IMG/VR virus record: IMGVR_UViG_3300023184_002538
Coordinates: 1 to 63,671 of that record
DNA: 63,671 bases
Source of the DNA: a virus
Direction: 5' to 3' (one strand)
In this document: positions 53,754 to 60,061 of the stretch, piece by piece
Position numbering within the stretch: position 1 is the first letter of the stretch
Layout of the letters: each line of letters opens with the position of its first letter
Position numbers and translations under genes: made by a program
The notes under the pieces: generated by a model
The model's database searches: none
Seen by the model: only the letters and a program-made list of their open reading frames with translations
Told to the model about the DNA's origin: nothing

Positions 53754-54124
53754 TGGTGTTTGCTCCAATATCTGTGGGCGAACTGATCGATAAGATCACC
53801 ATACTGGATATCAAACTAGAACAGATCATTAACCCATTTAAATTGGCCAATGTACGCAGAGAACGAGAAGAACTCACCCTTATATACGATCAACTGACCT
53901 TGCCAGAAGAGATTAAACATAAAGAACAAGAACTATATGCTACTAATCTAGAACTGTGGCATATAGAGAACTATAAACGTGCGTGTGAACACAAGGCACA
54001 ATTTGATCAATCATTTATAGATGCTGCCCGTAATGTGTATATTAAAAACGATGCTAGAGCCAATATCAAACGTGAGATTAATCTAATTTGCGGTAGCCTT
54101 ATACTAGAAGAAAAACAACACTAG
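53750..54124 (+). CDS. DUF6165 family protein
   Basis: A 124-aa protein with ISVGELIDKITILDIKLEQI and KLANVRREREEL, which I recognise as the DUF6165 signature. Highly charged and helical. Family members are often found in sugar and LPS gene clusters; the molecular function is not known. ATGA overlap with the GT9-like gene. Confidence 0.75.
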   Translation: MMVFAPISVGELIDKITILDIKLEQIINPFKLANVRREREELTLIYDQLTLPEEIKHKEQELYATNLELWHIENYKRACEHKAQFDQSFIDAARNVYIKNDARANIKREINLICGSLILEEKQH

Positions 54125-54183
54125 TTACACACATGATACTAGCGCGAAGCGCCAGCGCAGATAGTTTTTGATACCCTACACAT

Positions 54184-54783
54184 ATGAACACGAATAAACA
54201 CTTTATGTCACAGTGGTATTTGACCCAGAATAACCACACTCCTTGGGCCATACTGAATAACGCATTTACTCCACTAGAATGCGATCTGATTAAATCTACT
54301 TTGGAGAAATATCCACAACATAAGGCACTGGTGGACACTGCTGACGAAAATACATTGGTGAGAAAGAATACACTGCGTTGGGCAAATAGCACCGACCCAG
54401 ACACACATTGGATTTATCAACGCTTGACAGACCAAATAACAGCCGCTAATCAACAGGTTTTTAAATTTGATATAGACTACATAGAATGCTTACAATATAC
54501 AGAATATCTAGAACTGGGCGATCGCTATGAACAACACGTAGATATGCAGGAAAGAAGTCTACACAATAGAAAACTTAGTTTTAGTCTCCAATTGACAGAT
54601 CCCACACGGTATAAAGGCTCTGACCTAGAATTCATTACAGGATATAATACTGCACAATCTGCAAGTAGACAGCAGGGCGCTTTGATCGTATTCCCTAGTT
54701 ATCAAATGCATCGTGTGACCCCACTCCTTGAAGGACAACGTATAAGTTTGGTTGGATGGGTGGCTGGCCCACATTGGCGTTAG
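54184..54783 (+). CDS. 2-oxoglutarate/Fe(II)-dependent oxygenase (PKHD type)
   Basis: A 199-aa protein. The double-stranded beta-helix has YEQHVDMQ (His-x-Asp), then LSFSLQLTDPTRYKGSDLEF and GALIVFPSYQMHRVTPLLEGQRISLVGW, with the distal His and Arg that bind 2-oxoglutarate. This layout is that of PiuC-like and prolyl-hydroxylase-like proteins found in many T4-like marine phages. It hydroxylates a protein or small molecule in the cytoplasm. No clear ribosome binding site is visible, and an ATG at 54205 is an alternative start. Confidence 0.85.
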   Translation: MNTNKHFMSQWYLTQNNHTPWAILNNAFTPLECDLIKSTLEKYPQHKALVDTADENTLVRKNTLRWANSTDPDTHWIYQRLTDQITAANQQVFKFDIDYIECLQYTEYLELGDRYEQHVDMQERSLHNRKLSFSLQLTDPTRYKGSDLEFITGYNTAQSASRQQGALIVFPSYQMHRVTPLLEGQRISLVGWVAGPHWR

Positions 54784-54793
54784 ATTAAACCAC

Positions 54794-54822
54794 TTGACAA
54801 CAATAGGTTTCGACTGTATAAT
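54794..54822 (+). promoter_or_regulatory. Consensus sigma70 promoter of the second HNH gene
   Basis: TTGACA, 17 bp, TATAAT: both boxes perfect. It begins 11 bp after the oxygenase stop and 29 bp separate its -10 box from the start at 54851. The spacer lacks GGTAAAAC. Confidence 0.85.
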
Positions 54823-54850
54823 CAATATATACACACAGAAAGGTCCCGCT

Positions 54851-55273
54851 ATGCCAGGAAAAGCACTAGAAGGTAGCATTACCTCTTGGAAAAACCGCCC
54901 ACAATGTCAAATAGAAGGATGTTGCAATCCTGCTATGTATATGTATCAATATGACGATGGAGATTGGAAATGGCGTGTTCGTCATGGAAAGATCATATGC
55001 TCAGCACATCATAATAAAGCGTGGCATCCTACACTTCGACATCGCAAAGATCACTGTGAAAATCGCATTGGGTTTTTGGGTTTCAAATGTACTACTAATA
55101 TCTTCTGGGAAGGTATGCTGGATGTAGACCATAAGAATGGTGATCCCAGTGATAATAGACCTTCTAATCTACAAACTCTGTGCAAATGCTGTCACTCATA
55201 TAAGACACACAGCAACAAAGACTACTTGACAGATGGGCGTAAAACTTTGGGGTTTACTAGTAGTTACAAGTGA
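54851..55273 (+). CDS. HNH endonuclease-like protein
   Basis: From ATG 54851 (AGAAAGG upstream) this is 140 aa; the open frame runs further upstream through the promoter. Two CxxxxC/CxxC zinc pairs lie near the start (CQIEGCCNP) and around the core, which reads LDVDHKNGDPSDNRPSNLQT followed by LCKCCHSYKT. The D-H...N...N pattern is a normal HNH core. It is an independent transcription unit and stops beside the first of three direct repeats. Probably a freestanding homing-type nuclease. Confidence 0.85.
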   Translation: MPGKALEGSITSWKNRPQCQIEGCCNPAMYMYQYDDGDWKWRVRHGKIICSAHHNKAWHPTLRHRKDHCENRIGFLGFKCTTNIFWEGMLDVDHKNGDPSDNRPSNLQTLCKCCHSYKTHSNKDYLTDGRKTLGFTSSYK

Positions 55274-55384
55274 ATACCCCGCTGTAGCACTCTACAAAAT
55301 GAGTATCTACAGCGTGATCCCTACTGTATATACACTATACCCAAATACCCCGCTGTAGGCCATGCACACAATACCCCGCTGTAG
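55273..55384 (+). repeat. Three direct repeats AATACCCCGCTGTAG with one inverted partner
   Basis: The 15-mer AATACCCCGCTGTAG occurs exactly at 55273-55287, 55344-55358 and 55370-55384. An inverted CTACAGCG at 55307-55314 can pair with the end of the first copy. A 10-bp inverted match of ATACCCCGCT is also present at 61344-61353. No gene covers the region beyond the HNH stop. Possible roles are iterons, operator sites or RNA structure. Confidence 0.75.
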
Positions 55385-55723
55385 GGGTCCCTATATATAC
55401 AAGAAGTCGATCCCACGTAGTGAAAGGTTGAGATTTACTTTGGTATTGGGCGTAGATCTACTTTGGTATTACTGTGGGAACACTTTGAGATATGGTGAAA
55501 GTATGGTAGAGTATCTTACGATAGCCTCTCATCCCCACCACCTTCCATTCTAAAATCACTATAAATTTCAGGGTAATTCACTGTGAAAATGGTGGAGATC
55601 TGAGTCAAACCGGGGTGAATTTGGACCGTTTTCCCACCGTTTCGTGACGATTCTGCCACGGTTCTATCACTGAGTACACTGTGGTTCTATGTTGTATATC
55701 AACTACAGTATGTGAGTAATCAG
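55385..55723. other. Non-coding stretch with short repeats
   Basis: No convincing gene is visible; a 63-codon frame at 55362-55553 has no ribosome binding site and no protein-like composition. The stretch contains duplicated short words: TACTTTGGTATT (two copies near 55435-55470), ACCGTTT (two copies near 55626-55642) and GGTTCTAT (two copies near 55659-55690). These, with the 15-mers before it, could mark a replication origin or a long 5' part of the RNA downstream. Undetermined. Confidence 0.4.
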
Positions 55724-55752
55724 TTGTCCATAATAGTCCCTTATGTTATACT
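55724..55752 (+). promoter_or_regulatory. Promoter of the candidate structured RNA
   Basis: TTGTCC and TATACT with a 17-bp spacer. No gene starts downstream before the terminator at 56034, so a short non-coding transcript is predicted. Confidence 0.5.
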
Positions 55753-55758
55753 AGTATG

Positions 55759-56068
55759 TATACAGTGAGTCAGACTCGTAGAGTTATCTAACACACAAAG
55801 AACTTGCTGTCGAGTGTAAACCATAAACTTGATGATAGACAAAGTGATCTGGAACAGGGGCCGGAAGCCTGGGAGTTCTATAAACTGTGTTGAGTACTAG
55901 TTATAAACTGTACGCTAGTCGAGTTGAATCAGTGACCAAAACCTTCCGGTGGTCAAGCATGTTGTAGGGGACTATGACGGAACACGCTGAGTGGGCTGTG
56001 CTAGGGAAACTTGCCCAGAGCATGGACTGGAAGACCCTATAGTTGAGTAGGCTATAGGGTTTTCTTTT
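55759..56068 (+). ncRNA. Candidate structured non-coding RNA (about 310 nt)
   Basis: Between a promoter and a strong terminator lies a segment with no gene and several pairings. TGACCA (55933-55938) pairs with TGGTCA (55950-55955). Its loop contains CTTCCGG (55943-55949), which is an exact complement of CCGGAAG at 55861-55867, giving a pseudoknot or kissing interaction. TGGGC and GCCCA form another hairpin near 55991-56016. TATAAACTGT occurs twice (55879-55888 and 55902-55911). I cannot match it to RNase P RNA, tmRNA, 6S or SRP RNA. The start is inferred from the -10 box and could be earlier. Confidence 0.55.
56034..56068 (+). terminator. Rho-independent terminator of the candidate RNA
   Basis: ACCCTATAG (56034-56042) pairs perfectly with CTATAGGGT (56052-56060) around a 9-nt loop and is followed by TTTCTTTT. 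Confidence 0.9.
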
Positions 56069-56144
56069 GGCATTATGTTAAGAATCGCAGGAGTGCCGGG
56101 TCGTGTGGCTCTTTGACAACAAAGACCCTACGAGAAATAAGTTA

Positions 56145-56173
56145 TTGACAAAGTGGTAAAACCTTGTTATAAT
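56145..56173 (+). promoter_or_regulatory. Early-type promoter (spacer with GGTAAAACC)
   Basis: TTGACA, 17 bp including GGTAAAACC, TATAAT. The -10 box ends 6 bp before ATG 56180, so transcription should start at or next to the start codon. Confidence 0.9.
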
Positions 56174-56179
56174 TATGGC

Positions 56180-56524
56180 ATGAACAAAGAAACTGCAACT
56201 CGTAAGAAACGTGTAGATCGCAATCATATCATATATGAGCTTGTGGTCAATGGGTTAAACTACATTGGGGTCACTGCCAAGACTGAGAGCACTGTACTCA
56301 AGAGCGTTCGGGCACGGGCGGCTAAACACTTCTATCGTGCTAAGACTGAGAACAAGGATTGGGCATTGTGCGTGGCTCTGCGTGAGTTGTCTGACAAGAG
56401 CGAGATTGAGATCCGCGTACATGAGATCATCCGTGGTAAGGCTGCGGCTCATCGACGTGAAGTTGAGATCCGGCGTGCCATTAACCCTGCGCTGAACACG
56501 GACATTCGCGGTGACTTGACATAG
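56180..56524 (+). CDS. GIY-YIG nuclease-like protein
   Basis: From ATG 56180 this is 114 aa; the open frame back to a GTG at 56153 lies inside the promoter and is rejected. NHIIYELVVNGLNYIGVT contains the IY and YIG strands (residues 18-30). Arg residues follow in KSVRARAAKH, and HRREVEIRRAINPALNTDI holds the Glu and Asn of the family. GIY-YIG proteins cut DNA and are common homing nucleases in T4-like phages. There is no ribosome binding site and the predicted transcript is leaderless. The stop overlaps the next promoter by 9 bp. Confidence 0.75.
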   Translation: MNKETATRKKRVDRNHIIYELVVNGLNYIGVTAKTESTVLKSVRARAAKHFYRAKTENKDWALCVALRELSDKSEIEIRVHEIIRGKAAAHRREVEIRRAINPALNTDIRGDLT

Positions 56525-56544
56525 TGGTAAAACCACTGTATAAT
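56516..56544 (+). promoter_or_regulatory. Early-type promoter (spacer dyad AGTGGT-AAA-ACCACT)
   Basis: TTGACA, 17 bp, TATAAT. The spacer contains a perfect 6-bp inverted repeat, AGTGGT and ACCACT, around AAA. A CACTAAGGAGCA leader follows. Confidence 0.92.
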
Positions 56545-56571
56545 ACACGCATAGACACTAAGGAGCAGACT

Positions 56572-56784
56572 ATGAAGACTTGCATGGTACATGACGTTCT
56601 AGTTAAGATCGGCGATACTGTGGCTTTCAAAAGCGATCACGAGCAGTGGGGTGTGGTCATTGACATCAAAAAGTCCCAGAATGGTGATCAACTGGTCTTA
56701 GAGAACAAACACGGGTTTGATGGCCACTACATTGGTGGGCAGACAATAACCACACAACTAGCCAGGGATTGTTGGGCTGATTGA
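56572..56784 (+). CDS. Hypothetical small protein
   Basis: From ATG 56572 this is 70 aa beginning MKTCMVHDVLVKIGDTVAFK; the longer frame runs into the promoter. The VKIGDTVAFKSDHEQWGVVIDI pattern resembles a small SH3/KOW-like barrel, as in proteins that bind nucleic acid or ribosomes. It has its own promoter and AAGGAG site. Function unknown. Confidence 0.7.
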   Translation: MKTCMVHDVLVKIGDTVAFKSDHEQWGVVIDIKKSQNGDQLVLENKHGFDGHYIGGQTITTQLARDCWAD

Positions 56785-56809
56785 CAAGCCCGGTAAAACC
56801 AGTTATAAT
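56781..56809 (+). promoter_or_regulatory. Early-type promoter (GGTAAAACC)
   Basis: TTGACA, 17 bp with GGTAAAACC, TATAAT; the -35 box overlaps the preceding stop codon. CACACTAAGGAGCAG leader follows. Confidence 0.92.
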
Positions 56810-56837
56810 TAATGCTTAAACACACTAAGGAGCAGAG

Positions 56838-57128
56838 ATGAACATCACTCAAATCAACACTGCGATTCTGCAGGGTACATTTACTAACACAGAACTAGGC
56901 TCGATCATCGATGCTGTCAAGTTCGCTCGAGCACGACTCACTGAGCAGAACAAACGAAGCCTGCGTATCGGTGACGAGGTGCTCTTTACTAGTTCCAAGA
57001 CCGGCCGCACCGTGCAGGGTACGGTAACCAAGATCGCTATCAAGTATGTCACCGTTAGCACCAACACTGGTCTATGGCGAGTGCCTGCTAATATGTTGTC
57101 ACTGGTTGCAGAGAAAGAGGTTGCATAA
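56838..57128 (+). CDS. Hypothetical small protein
   Basis: A 96-aa protein. It has an N-terminal helix region with FTNTELGSIIDAVKFARARL, then a barrel-like SLRIGDEVLFTSSKTGRTVQG and VTVSTNTGLWRVPANML. The second half looks like a small beta barrel similar to the product at 56572. It shares its last A with the next ATG (TAATG). Confidence 0.72.
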   Translation: MNITQINTAILQGTFTNTELGSIIDAVKFARARLTEQNKRSLRIGDEVLFTSSKTGRTVQGTVTKIAIKYVTVSTNTGLWRVPANMLSLVAEKEVA

Positions 57129-57505
57129 TGAGTCACTATGATCTAATTGAGCGTTTTGAACGTGATGGCTTTACCGTAATTGTGGATAAGACCTATGAAG
57201 ACATGGACCCCAGGGACAGTTTCGACGACTCAGTCACTGATATCAACGAGATCATCAAAGACATTGATCGCGGGCACCTCGAATGGTTCATGTTGCGAGT
57301 ACGTGTTCTCTTTGAAGGGCTCGAACTCGGTTCGGCCTATTTGGGCGGATGCTTATACGAAGATCCCCGCGAAGTCCTTAGTGACGGGACTGCCGAGGAC
57401 TTCATTAACGAGGCTATGAAAGAAGCCAAGGCTCAAGTATATCGTTTGAGTAAGAAGTTCGCTGCATTGAGCGAGCAGATTGATCGGGAGAACTCTTTTG
57501 CCTAA
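57128..57505 (+). CDS. Hypothetical acidic protein
   Basis: A 125-aa acidic protein beginning MSHYDLIERFERDGFTVIVD. Mixed alpha/beta, with no family recognised. It is translated by TAATG coupling from the gene before it and overlaps the membrane-protein gene after it by 8 bp. Confidence 0.7.
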   Translation: MSHYDLIERFERDGFTVIVDKTYEDMDPRDSFDDSVTDINEIIKDIDRGHLEWFMLRVRVLFEGLELGSAYLGGCLYEDPREVLSDGTAEDFINEAMKEAKAQVYRLSKKFAALSEQIDRENSFA

Positions 57506-57740
57506 TATTAATAAAGATGAAGTACTACAATGGACAGGGGCGTTCTTTATCACAGCAGGGCACGTTTTAAACACCATGGGCAGTGCCTATCACAAGGATG
57601 TTTGGAACATCATTGCCTTTGCTGTGGGGACTTTGTTGTTCTTAACCTGGACCATACGTGTGGCAAATAAGCCACAGATGGCAGTTAACGTTGCAGCATT
57701 AGCCACAATGAGCGTAGGGTTATTCCGGGCATGGGCTTGA
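57498..57740 (+). CDS. Small membrane protein
   Basis: An 80-aa protein from TTG 57498, which has GGGAG 8-12 bp upstream; an earlier TTG at 57480 is possible. Two or three hydrophobic segments (WTGAFFITAGHVL, WNIIAFAVGTLLFLTWTI and VAALATMSVGLF) suggest an inner-membrane location. It is the last gene of a three-gene unit. Function unknown. Confidence 0.6.
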   Translation: MPNINKDEVLQWTGAFFITAGHVLNTMGSAYHKDVWNIIAFAVGTLLFLTWTIRVANKPQMAVNVAALATMSVGLFRAWA

Positions 57741-57765
57741 CAGGGTGGTAAAACCTCTGTATAAT
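57737..57765 (+). promoter_or_regulatory. Early-type promoter (GGTAAAACC)
   Basis: TTGACA, 17 bp with GGTAAAACC, TATAAT; overlaps the previous stop. CACACTAAGGAGCAG leader follows. Confidence 0.92.
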
Positions 57766-57793
57766 TAAGGCTTACACACACTAAGGAGCAGAG

Positions 57794-58078
57794 ATGTTTT
57801 CAACAGAGAATCAAAATGCACTCAAAGATCAGTTGAACCTTATGTTCAGCGAGCAGGGTGCCGCATTCACAGCAGGCTACACCAACCAACTGGCGCAGGA
57901 GATGCTGCGCCTTTTGCCCAAACGCAAGCAGAAAGAGTTCATTAAGACTGTAGAAGCATTCAACGGTCGCCAGTTGGTCACCGTAAAGAACTGCCTGACT
58001 GGGCAAGAAGTTGAGATCCGCCGTGAAGATCTGGGCACGGTATGCGATCCTAGCACAGAGCGATTCCACTCAATGTGA
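57794..58078 (+). CDS. Hypothetical protein
   Basis: A 94-aa protein starting MFSTENQNALKDQLNLMF. It is helical at the N-terminus with a KRKQKEF basic patch and has LTGQEVEIRREDLG at the C-terminus. The usual promoter and AAGGAG leader are present. No family recognised. Confidence 0.72.
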   Translation: MFSTENQNALKDQLNLMFSEQGAAFTAGYTNQLAQEMLRLLPKRKQKEFIKTVEAFNGRQLVTVKNCLTGQEVEIRREDLGTVCDPSTERFHSM

Positions 58079-58080
58079 GG

Positions 58081-58109
58081 TTGACAGGGGAGCAATCCCC
58101 TGCTATAAT
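58081..58109 (+). promoter_or_regulatory. Early-type promoter (spacer dyad CAGGGGA-GCAA-TCCCCTG)
   Basis: TTGACA, 17 bp, TATAAT. The spacer and the end of the -35 box form a perfect 7-bp inverted repeat of a sequence unrelated to GGTAAAACC. Confidence 0.92.
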
Positions 58110-58136
58110 ACACACATAGACACTAAGGAGCATGGT

Positions 58137-58295
58137 ATGGGACATTGGGAATTTGGAGAGTTCCGCATTGGACGCTTGTTTCACTGCAACGGCAACGACT
58201 ACATCAAGCAAAGCACTCGCACTGCCCGAATGCTCAGCAACGGACGGGTCTTCTACTTTGGACAGCGTGAAATTATTCACGCAATCGCTTGGTAA
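58137..58295 (+). CDS. Hypothetical microprotein (52 aa)
   Basis: ATG 58137 (MGHWEFGEFRIGRLFHC) is 6 bp after AAGGAG and gives 52 aa. An ATG at 58132 in another frame would give a 60-aa peptide but lies too close to the AAGGAG site. Rich in aromatic and basic residues. Function unknown. Confidence 0.6.
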   Translation: MGHWEFGEFRIGRLFHCNGNDYIKQSTRTARMLSNGRVFYFGQREIIHAIAW

Positions 58296-58299
58296 ACGG

Positions 58300-58328
58300 T
58301 TGACAAGTTGGTAAAACCACGCTATAAT
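58300..58328 (+). promoter_or_regulatory. Early-type promoter (TGGTAAAACCA)
   Basis: TTGACA, 17 bp with TGGTAAAACCA, TATAAT. CACACTAAGGAGCAG leader follows. Confidence 0.92.
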
Positions 58329-58354
58329 ATACACTTACACACTAAGGAGCAGAG

Positions 58355-58627
58355 ATGAAAGAACTTAACGCATACATAGAGCAAGCCAACAAGTGGAACG
58401 CTCTGTTCAAAGGTGAGCAATTCACCCTAGCCACAGCAGAAGGTCGTCGCCGTGTTGCACAGAAGTTGGATGCAGATCTGAGCCCTGAGAACTTGACCTG
58501 CGATGGTGAACTGCCCCGTGCAGAGGTTGCTCGTCGTCACAAGTACCTTACCGCTTGTGCTTTACAATTGAACAAGTTGGATCCTGAAGCGGCCAAAGCC
58601 ATCTACGAACTTTACACTGGAGAATAA
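58355..58627 (+). CDS. Hypothetical protein
   Basis: A 90-aa, largely helical, charged protein (MKELNAYIEQANKWNALFKG). The start follows the usual leader. It is the first gene of a three-gene unit with the two downstream genes. No family recognised. Confidence 0.72.
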   Translation: MKELNAYIEQANKWNALFKGEQFTLATAEGRRRVAQKLDADLSPENLTCDGELPRAEVARRHKYLTACALQLNKLDPEAAKAIYELYTGE

Positions 58628-58628
58628 T

Positions 58629-58841
58629 ATGAAAGCAATGGTAACTACTATCATCCGGCAGGAGTTGGAAGTGCCTGATCATTGGGATCGCTTGGAAGTC
58701 TTTGACTTTCTGGCAGAGCATCAATCATTCCGCACTGCCTTCCAGGGTGTGAGCAATGAAGATCAAACAGCCCGCATCGTTGATGTAGGTGTAGTGGAAG
58801 AAGAAATCACTGAACTTGGAGAGGAGAGTTTCGATGCCTAA
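58629..58841 (+). CDS. Hypothetical acidic protein
   Basis: A 70-aa protein starting MKAMVTTIIRQELEVPDHWD, one base after the preceding stop. It has a DWDRLEVFDFLAEHQSFR-like hydrophobic-acidic centre and an acidic tail. Overlaps the next gene by 8 bp. Confidence 0.7.
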   Translation: MKAMVTTIIRQELEVPDHWDRLEVFDFLAEHQSFRTAFQGVSNEDQTARIVDVGVVEEEITELGEESFDA

Positions 58842-59325
58842 TTGGTGCAATAACACGCTGAACCTGCGTCACGAAGATCCTGCTATGGTTGAGCGGGCTA
58901 AGACTGCCTATCGAGCAGGCAATTTCTTACAAGAGTTTGTTCCATTCCCTAACGGTGAGTGGGACTACAATTGGTGTGTCCATAACTGGGGCACCAAGTG
59001 GGATATAGGTGGTGAAGATGCTCACATGGTAGAACAGGATGCCAATGGTGTTGTGTTCAACTTTGAAAGTGCCTGGGCTCCTCCTACTGGTGCCTATGAG
59101 CAGTTGATGGAGCAGGGCTTTGAGATCATTGCCTACTACTACGAACCTGGCATGGCCTTTGCCGGCAAGTGGGAGAACGGTGATGATGACTACTATGAAT
59201 ATGGTGGTATGACCAGCGATCAGATCGCCGAAGAGTTGCCCGATGACTTGGATGAGACCTTTGGCATCAGCGATGCTGTGGCAGAGTACGAAGCAGAGAA
59301 CGCAGAGGAGGACTACGATGAGTGA
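58834..59325 (+). CDS. Api92-like (DUF1281/YubB ferredoxin-like) protein
   Basis: From ATG 58834 (GAGGAG upstream) this is 163 aa. It begins MPNWCNNTLNLRHEDP, which I recognise as the N-terminus of the Api92-like/DUF1281 group found on plasmids and phages. FVPFPNGEWDYNWCVHNWGTKWD and FNFESAWAPPTGAYEQL are also typical. The C-terminal 50 residues are strongly acidic. The group has a ferredoxin-like fold and unknown function. Confidence 0.8.
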   Translation: MPNWCNNTLNLRHEDPAMVERAKTAYRAGNFLQEFVPFPNGEWDYNWCVHNWGTKWDIGGEDAHMVEQDANGVVFNFESAWAPPTGAYEQLMEQGFEIIAYYYEPGMAFAGKWENGDDDYYEYGGMTSDQIAEELPDDLDETFGISDAVAEYEAENAEEDYDE

Positions 59326-59362
59326 AGCTATTGAGTGGATGGTTAAGATCCTAACCCGATAA
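59318..59362 (+). CDS. Possible 14-residue leader peptide or remnant
   Basis: ATG 59318 with GAGGAGGAC upstream opens a frame of 14 codons ending TAA at 59362. It overlaps the end of the Api92-like gene. It may be a real coupled peptide, or a chance frame. Confidence 0.2.
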   Translation: MSEAIEWMVKILTR

Positions 59363-59370
59363 CCCTACGG

Positions 59371-59399
59371 TTGACAGGGTTTCTATTTGGTGCTATAGT
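59371..59399 (+). promoter_or_regulatory. Early-type promoter (TATAGT variant)
   Basis: TTGACA, 17 bp, TATAGT. The spacer has no clear dyad. It is followed by an unusually long leader with a hairpin. Confidence 0.8.
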
Positions 59400-59405
59400 A
59401 TACAC

Positions 59406-59435
59406 TTACACACACTAAGTTCTTAGTGTGTGTAA
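59406..59435 (+). promoter_or_regulatory. 14-bp perfect hairpin in a 5' leader
   Basis: TTACACACACTAAG (59406-59419) and CTTAGTGTGTGTAA (59422-59435) are perfect complements around TT. The stem copies the usual leader word ACACACTAAG. A second TTACACACATTAAGGAGCAG follows and supplies the ribosome binding site. It may be a translation-control element or an mRNA stabiliser. Confidence 0.75.
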
Positions 59436-59457
59436 TTACACACATTAAGGAGCAGCG

Positions 59458-59670
59458 ATGACAGACTATGATATGTACACCGACCAAGGCAACCTGGTTG
59501 CGGGAAAGATTGTTGAATTAGCCAAGGCAGCCGGGCTCAATTGGCAGCAAACTATGAGCATTATGCGCTTCATAGGTGATCAAAAGGAAGAGTATAGCGA
59601 GCTCACAGACACAGCAGTACGTGAAATGGTCTATAGCCGTTGTAAATTTACAACAGAATTTTACGTTTAA
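59458..59670 (+). CDS. Hypothetical protein
   Basis: A 70-aa protein, MTDYDMYTDQGNLVAGKIVE, with a helical middle that includes AAGLNWQQTMSIMRFIGDQ. The only gene behind the leader hairpin. No family recognised. Confidence 0.7.
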   Translation: MTDYDMYTDQGNLVAGKIVELAKAAGLNWQQTMSIMRFIGDQKEEYSELTDTAVREMVYSRCKFTTEFYV

Positions 59671-59674
59671 TTGG

Positions 59675-59703
59675 TTGACAAGTTGGTAAAACTGTTGTAT
59701 AAT
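59675..59703 (+). promoter_or_regulatory. Early-type promoter (AGTT-GGTAA-AACT)
   Basis: TTGACA, 17 bp, TATAAT. GGTAAAAC has its right arm changed to AACT, which pairs with the AGTT on the left. Confidence 0.92.
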
Positions 59704-59729
59704 TACTGCTTAAACACTAAGGAGCATGT

Positions 59730-59993
59730 ATGTCTAACTACCCAAATATGTCTTACTGCATGTGCGAGAACACTCTTGCCGCAATGAAGCAGATCGTTGA
59801 AGCCATGCAATCAGAAGGCCCAATGTTCCTCAAAGAAATGAGCAGAGACGAGCGCCGTGCGTTTGAGGCAATGTTCGACATGTGCGAGGCTTTCATGACT
59901 ATGACCGAAGAGTTGGAGTACGAAGAGCGCCAAGAGCGTGACGGACAGCCCGACGAAGCCCAGGAATGGGCGGACTTTGACCCTGACTGCTAA
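59730..59993 (+). CDS. Hypothetical acidic protein
   Basis: An 87-aa protein with Met- and Glu-rich helices (MSRDERRAFEAMFDMCEAFM) and an acidic C-terminus ending FDPDC. It has the usual leader (ACACTAAGGAGCA). No family recognised. Confidence 0.7.
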   Translation: MSNYPNMSYCMCENTLAAMKQIVEAMQSEGPMFLKEMSRDERRAFEAMFDMCEAFMTMTEELEYEERQERDGQPDEAQEWADFDPDC

Positions 59994-60004
59994 AGGGTCT
60001 TTGG

Positions 60005-60033
60005 TTGACAACTTGGTAAAACCTTGTTATAAT
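60005..60033 (+). promoter_or_regulatory. Early-type promoter (AAC-GGT-AAA-ACC-GTT symmetry)
   Basis: TTGACA, 17 bp, TATAAT. The spacer reads as an imperfect dyad, AAC, GGT, AAA, ACC, GTT. CACACTAAGGAGCA leader follows. Confidence 0.92.
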
Positions 60034-60061
60034 ATAGTTTTAACACACTAAGGAGCACACT

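Noticed and set aside
55362-55553. 63-codon plus-strand frame in the non-coding block
   Set aside because: No ribosome binding site and no protein-like composition, and it overlaps the direct repeats.
55733-55977. Pairing of ATAGTCCC (55733) with GGGACTAT (about 55968) as part of the RNA
   Set aside because: The first element lies inside the promoter spacer, so it would not be transcribed from that promoter. It would count only if the RNA starts further upstream.
55681-56068. tRNA, tmRNA, RNase P, SRP RNA or 6S RNA
   Set aside because: No T-loop GGTTCGA-type sequence, no acceptor pairing and none of the conserved cores of these RNAs could be found by eye.
57800-58113. Two minus-strand frames of 78 and 89 codons
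   Set aside because: Antisense to a gene with a consensus promoter and leader, and no minus-strand promoter is visible.
58132-58314. 60-codon frame starting ATGGTATGG
   Set aside because: Its ATG is only one base after AAGGAG. The frame starting at 58137 has normal spacing and is preferred, though the choice is not certain.
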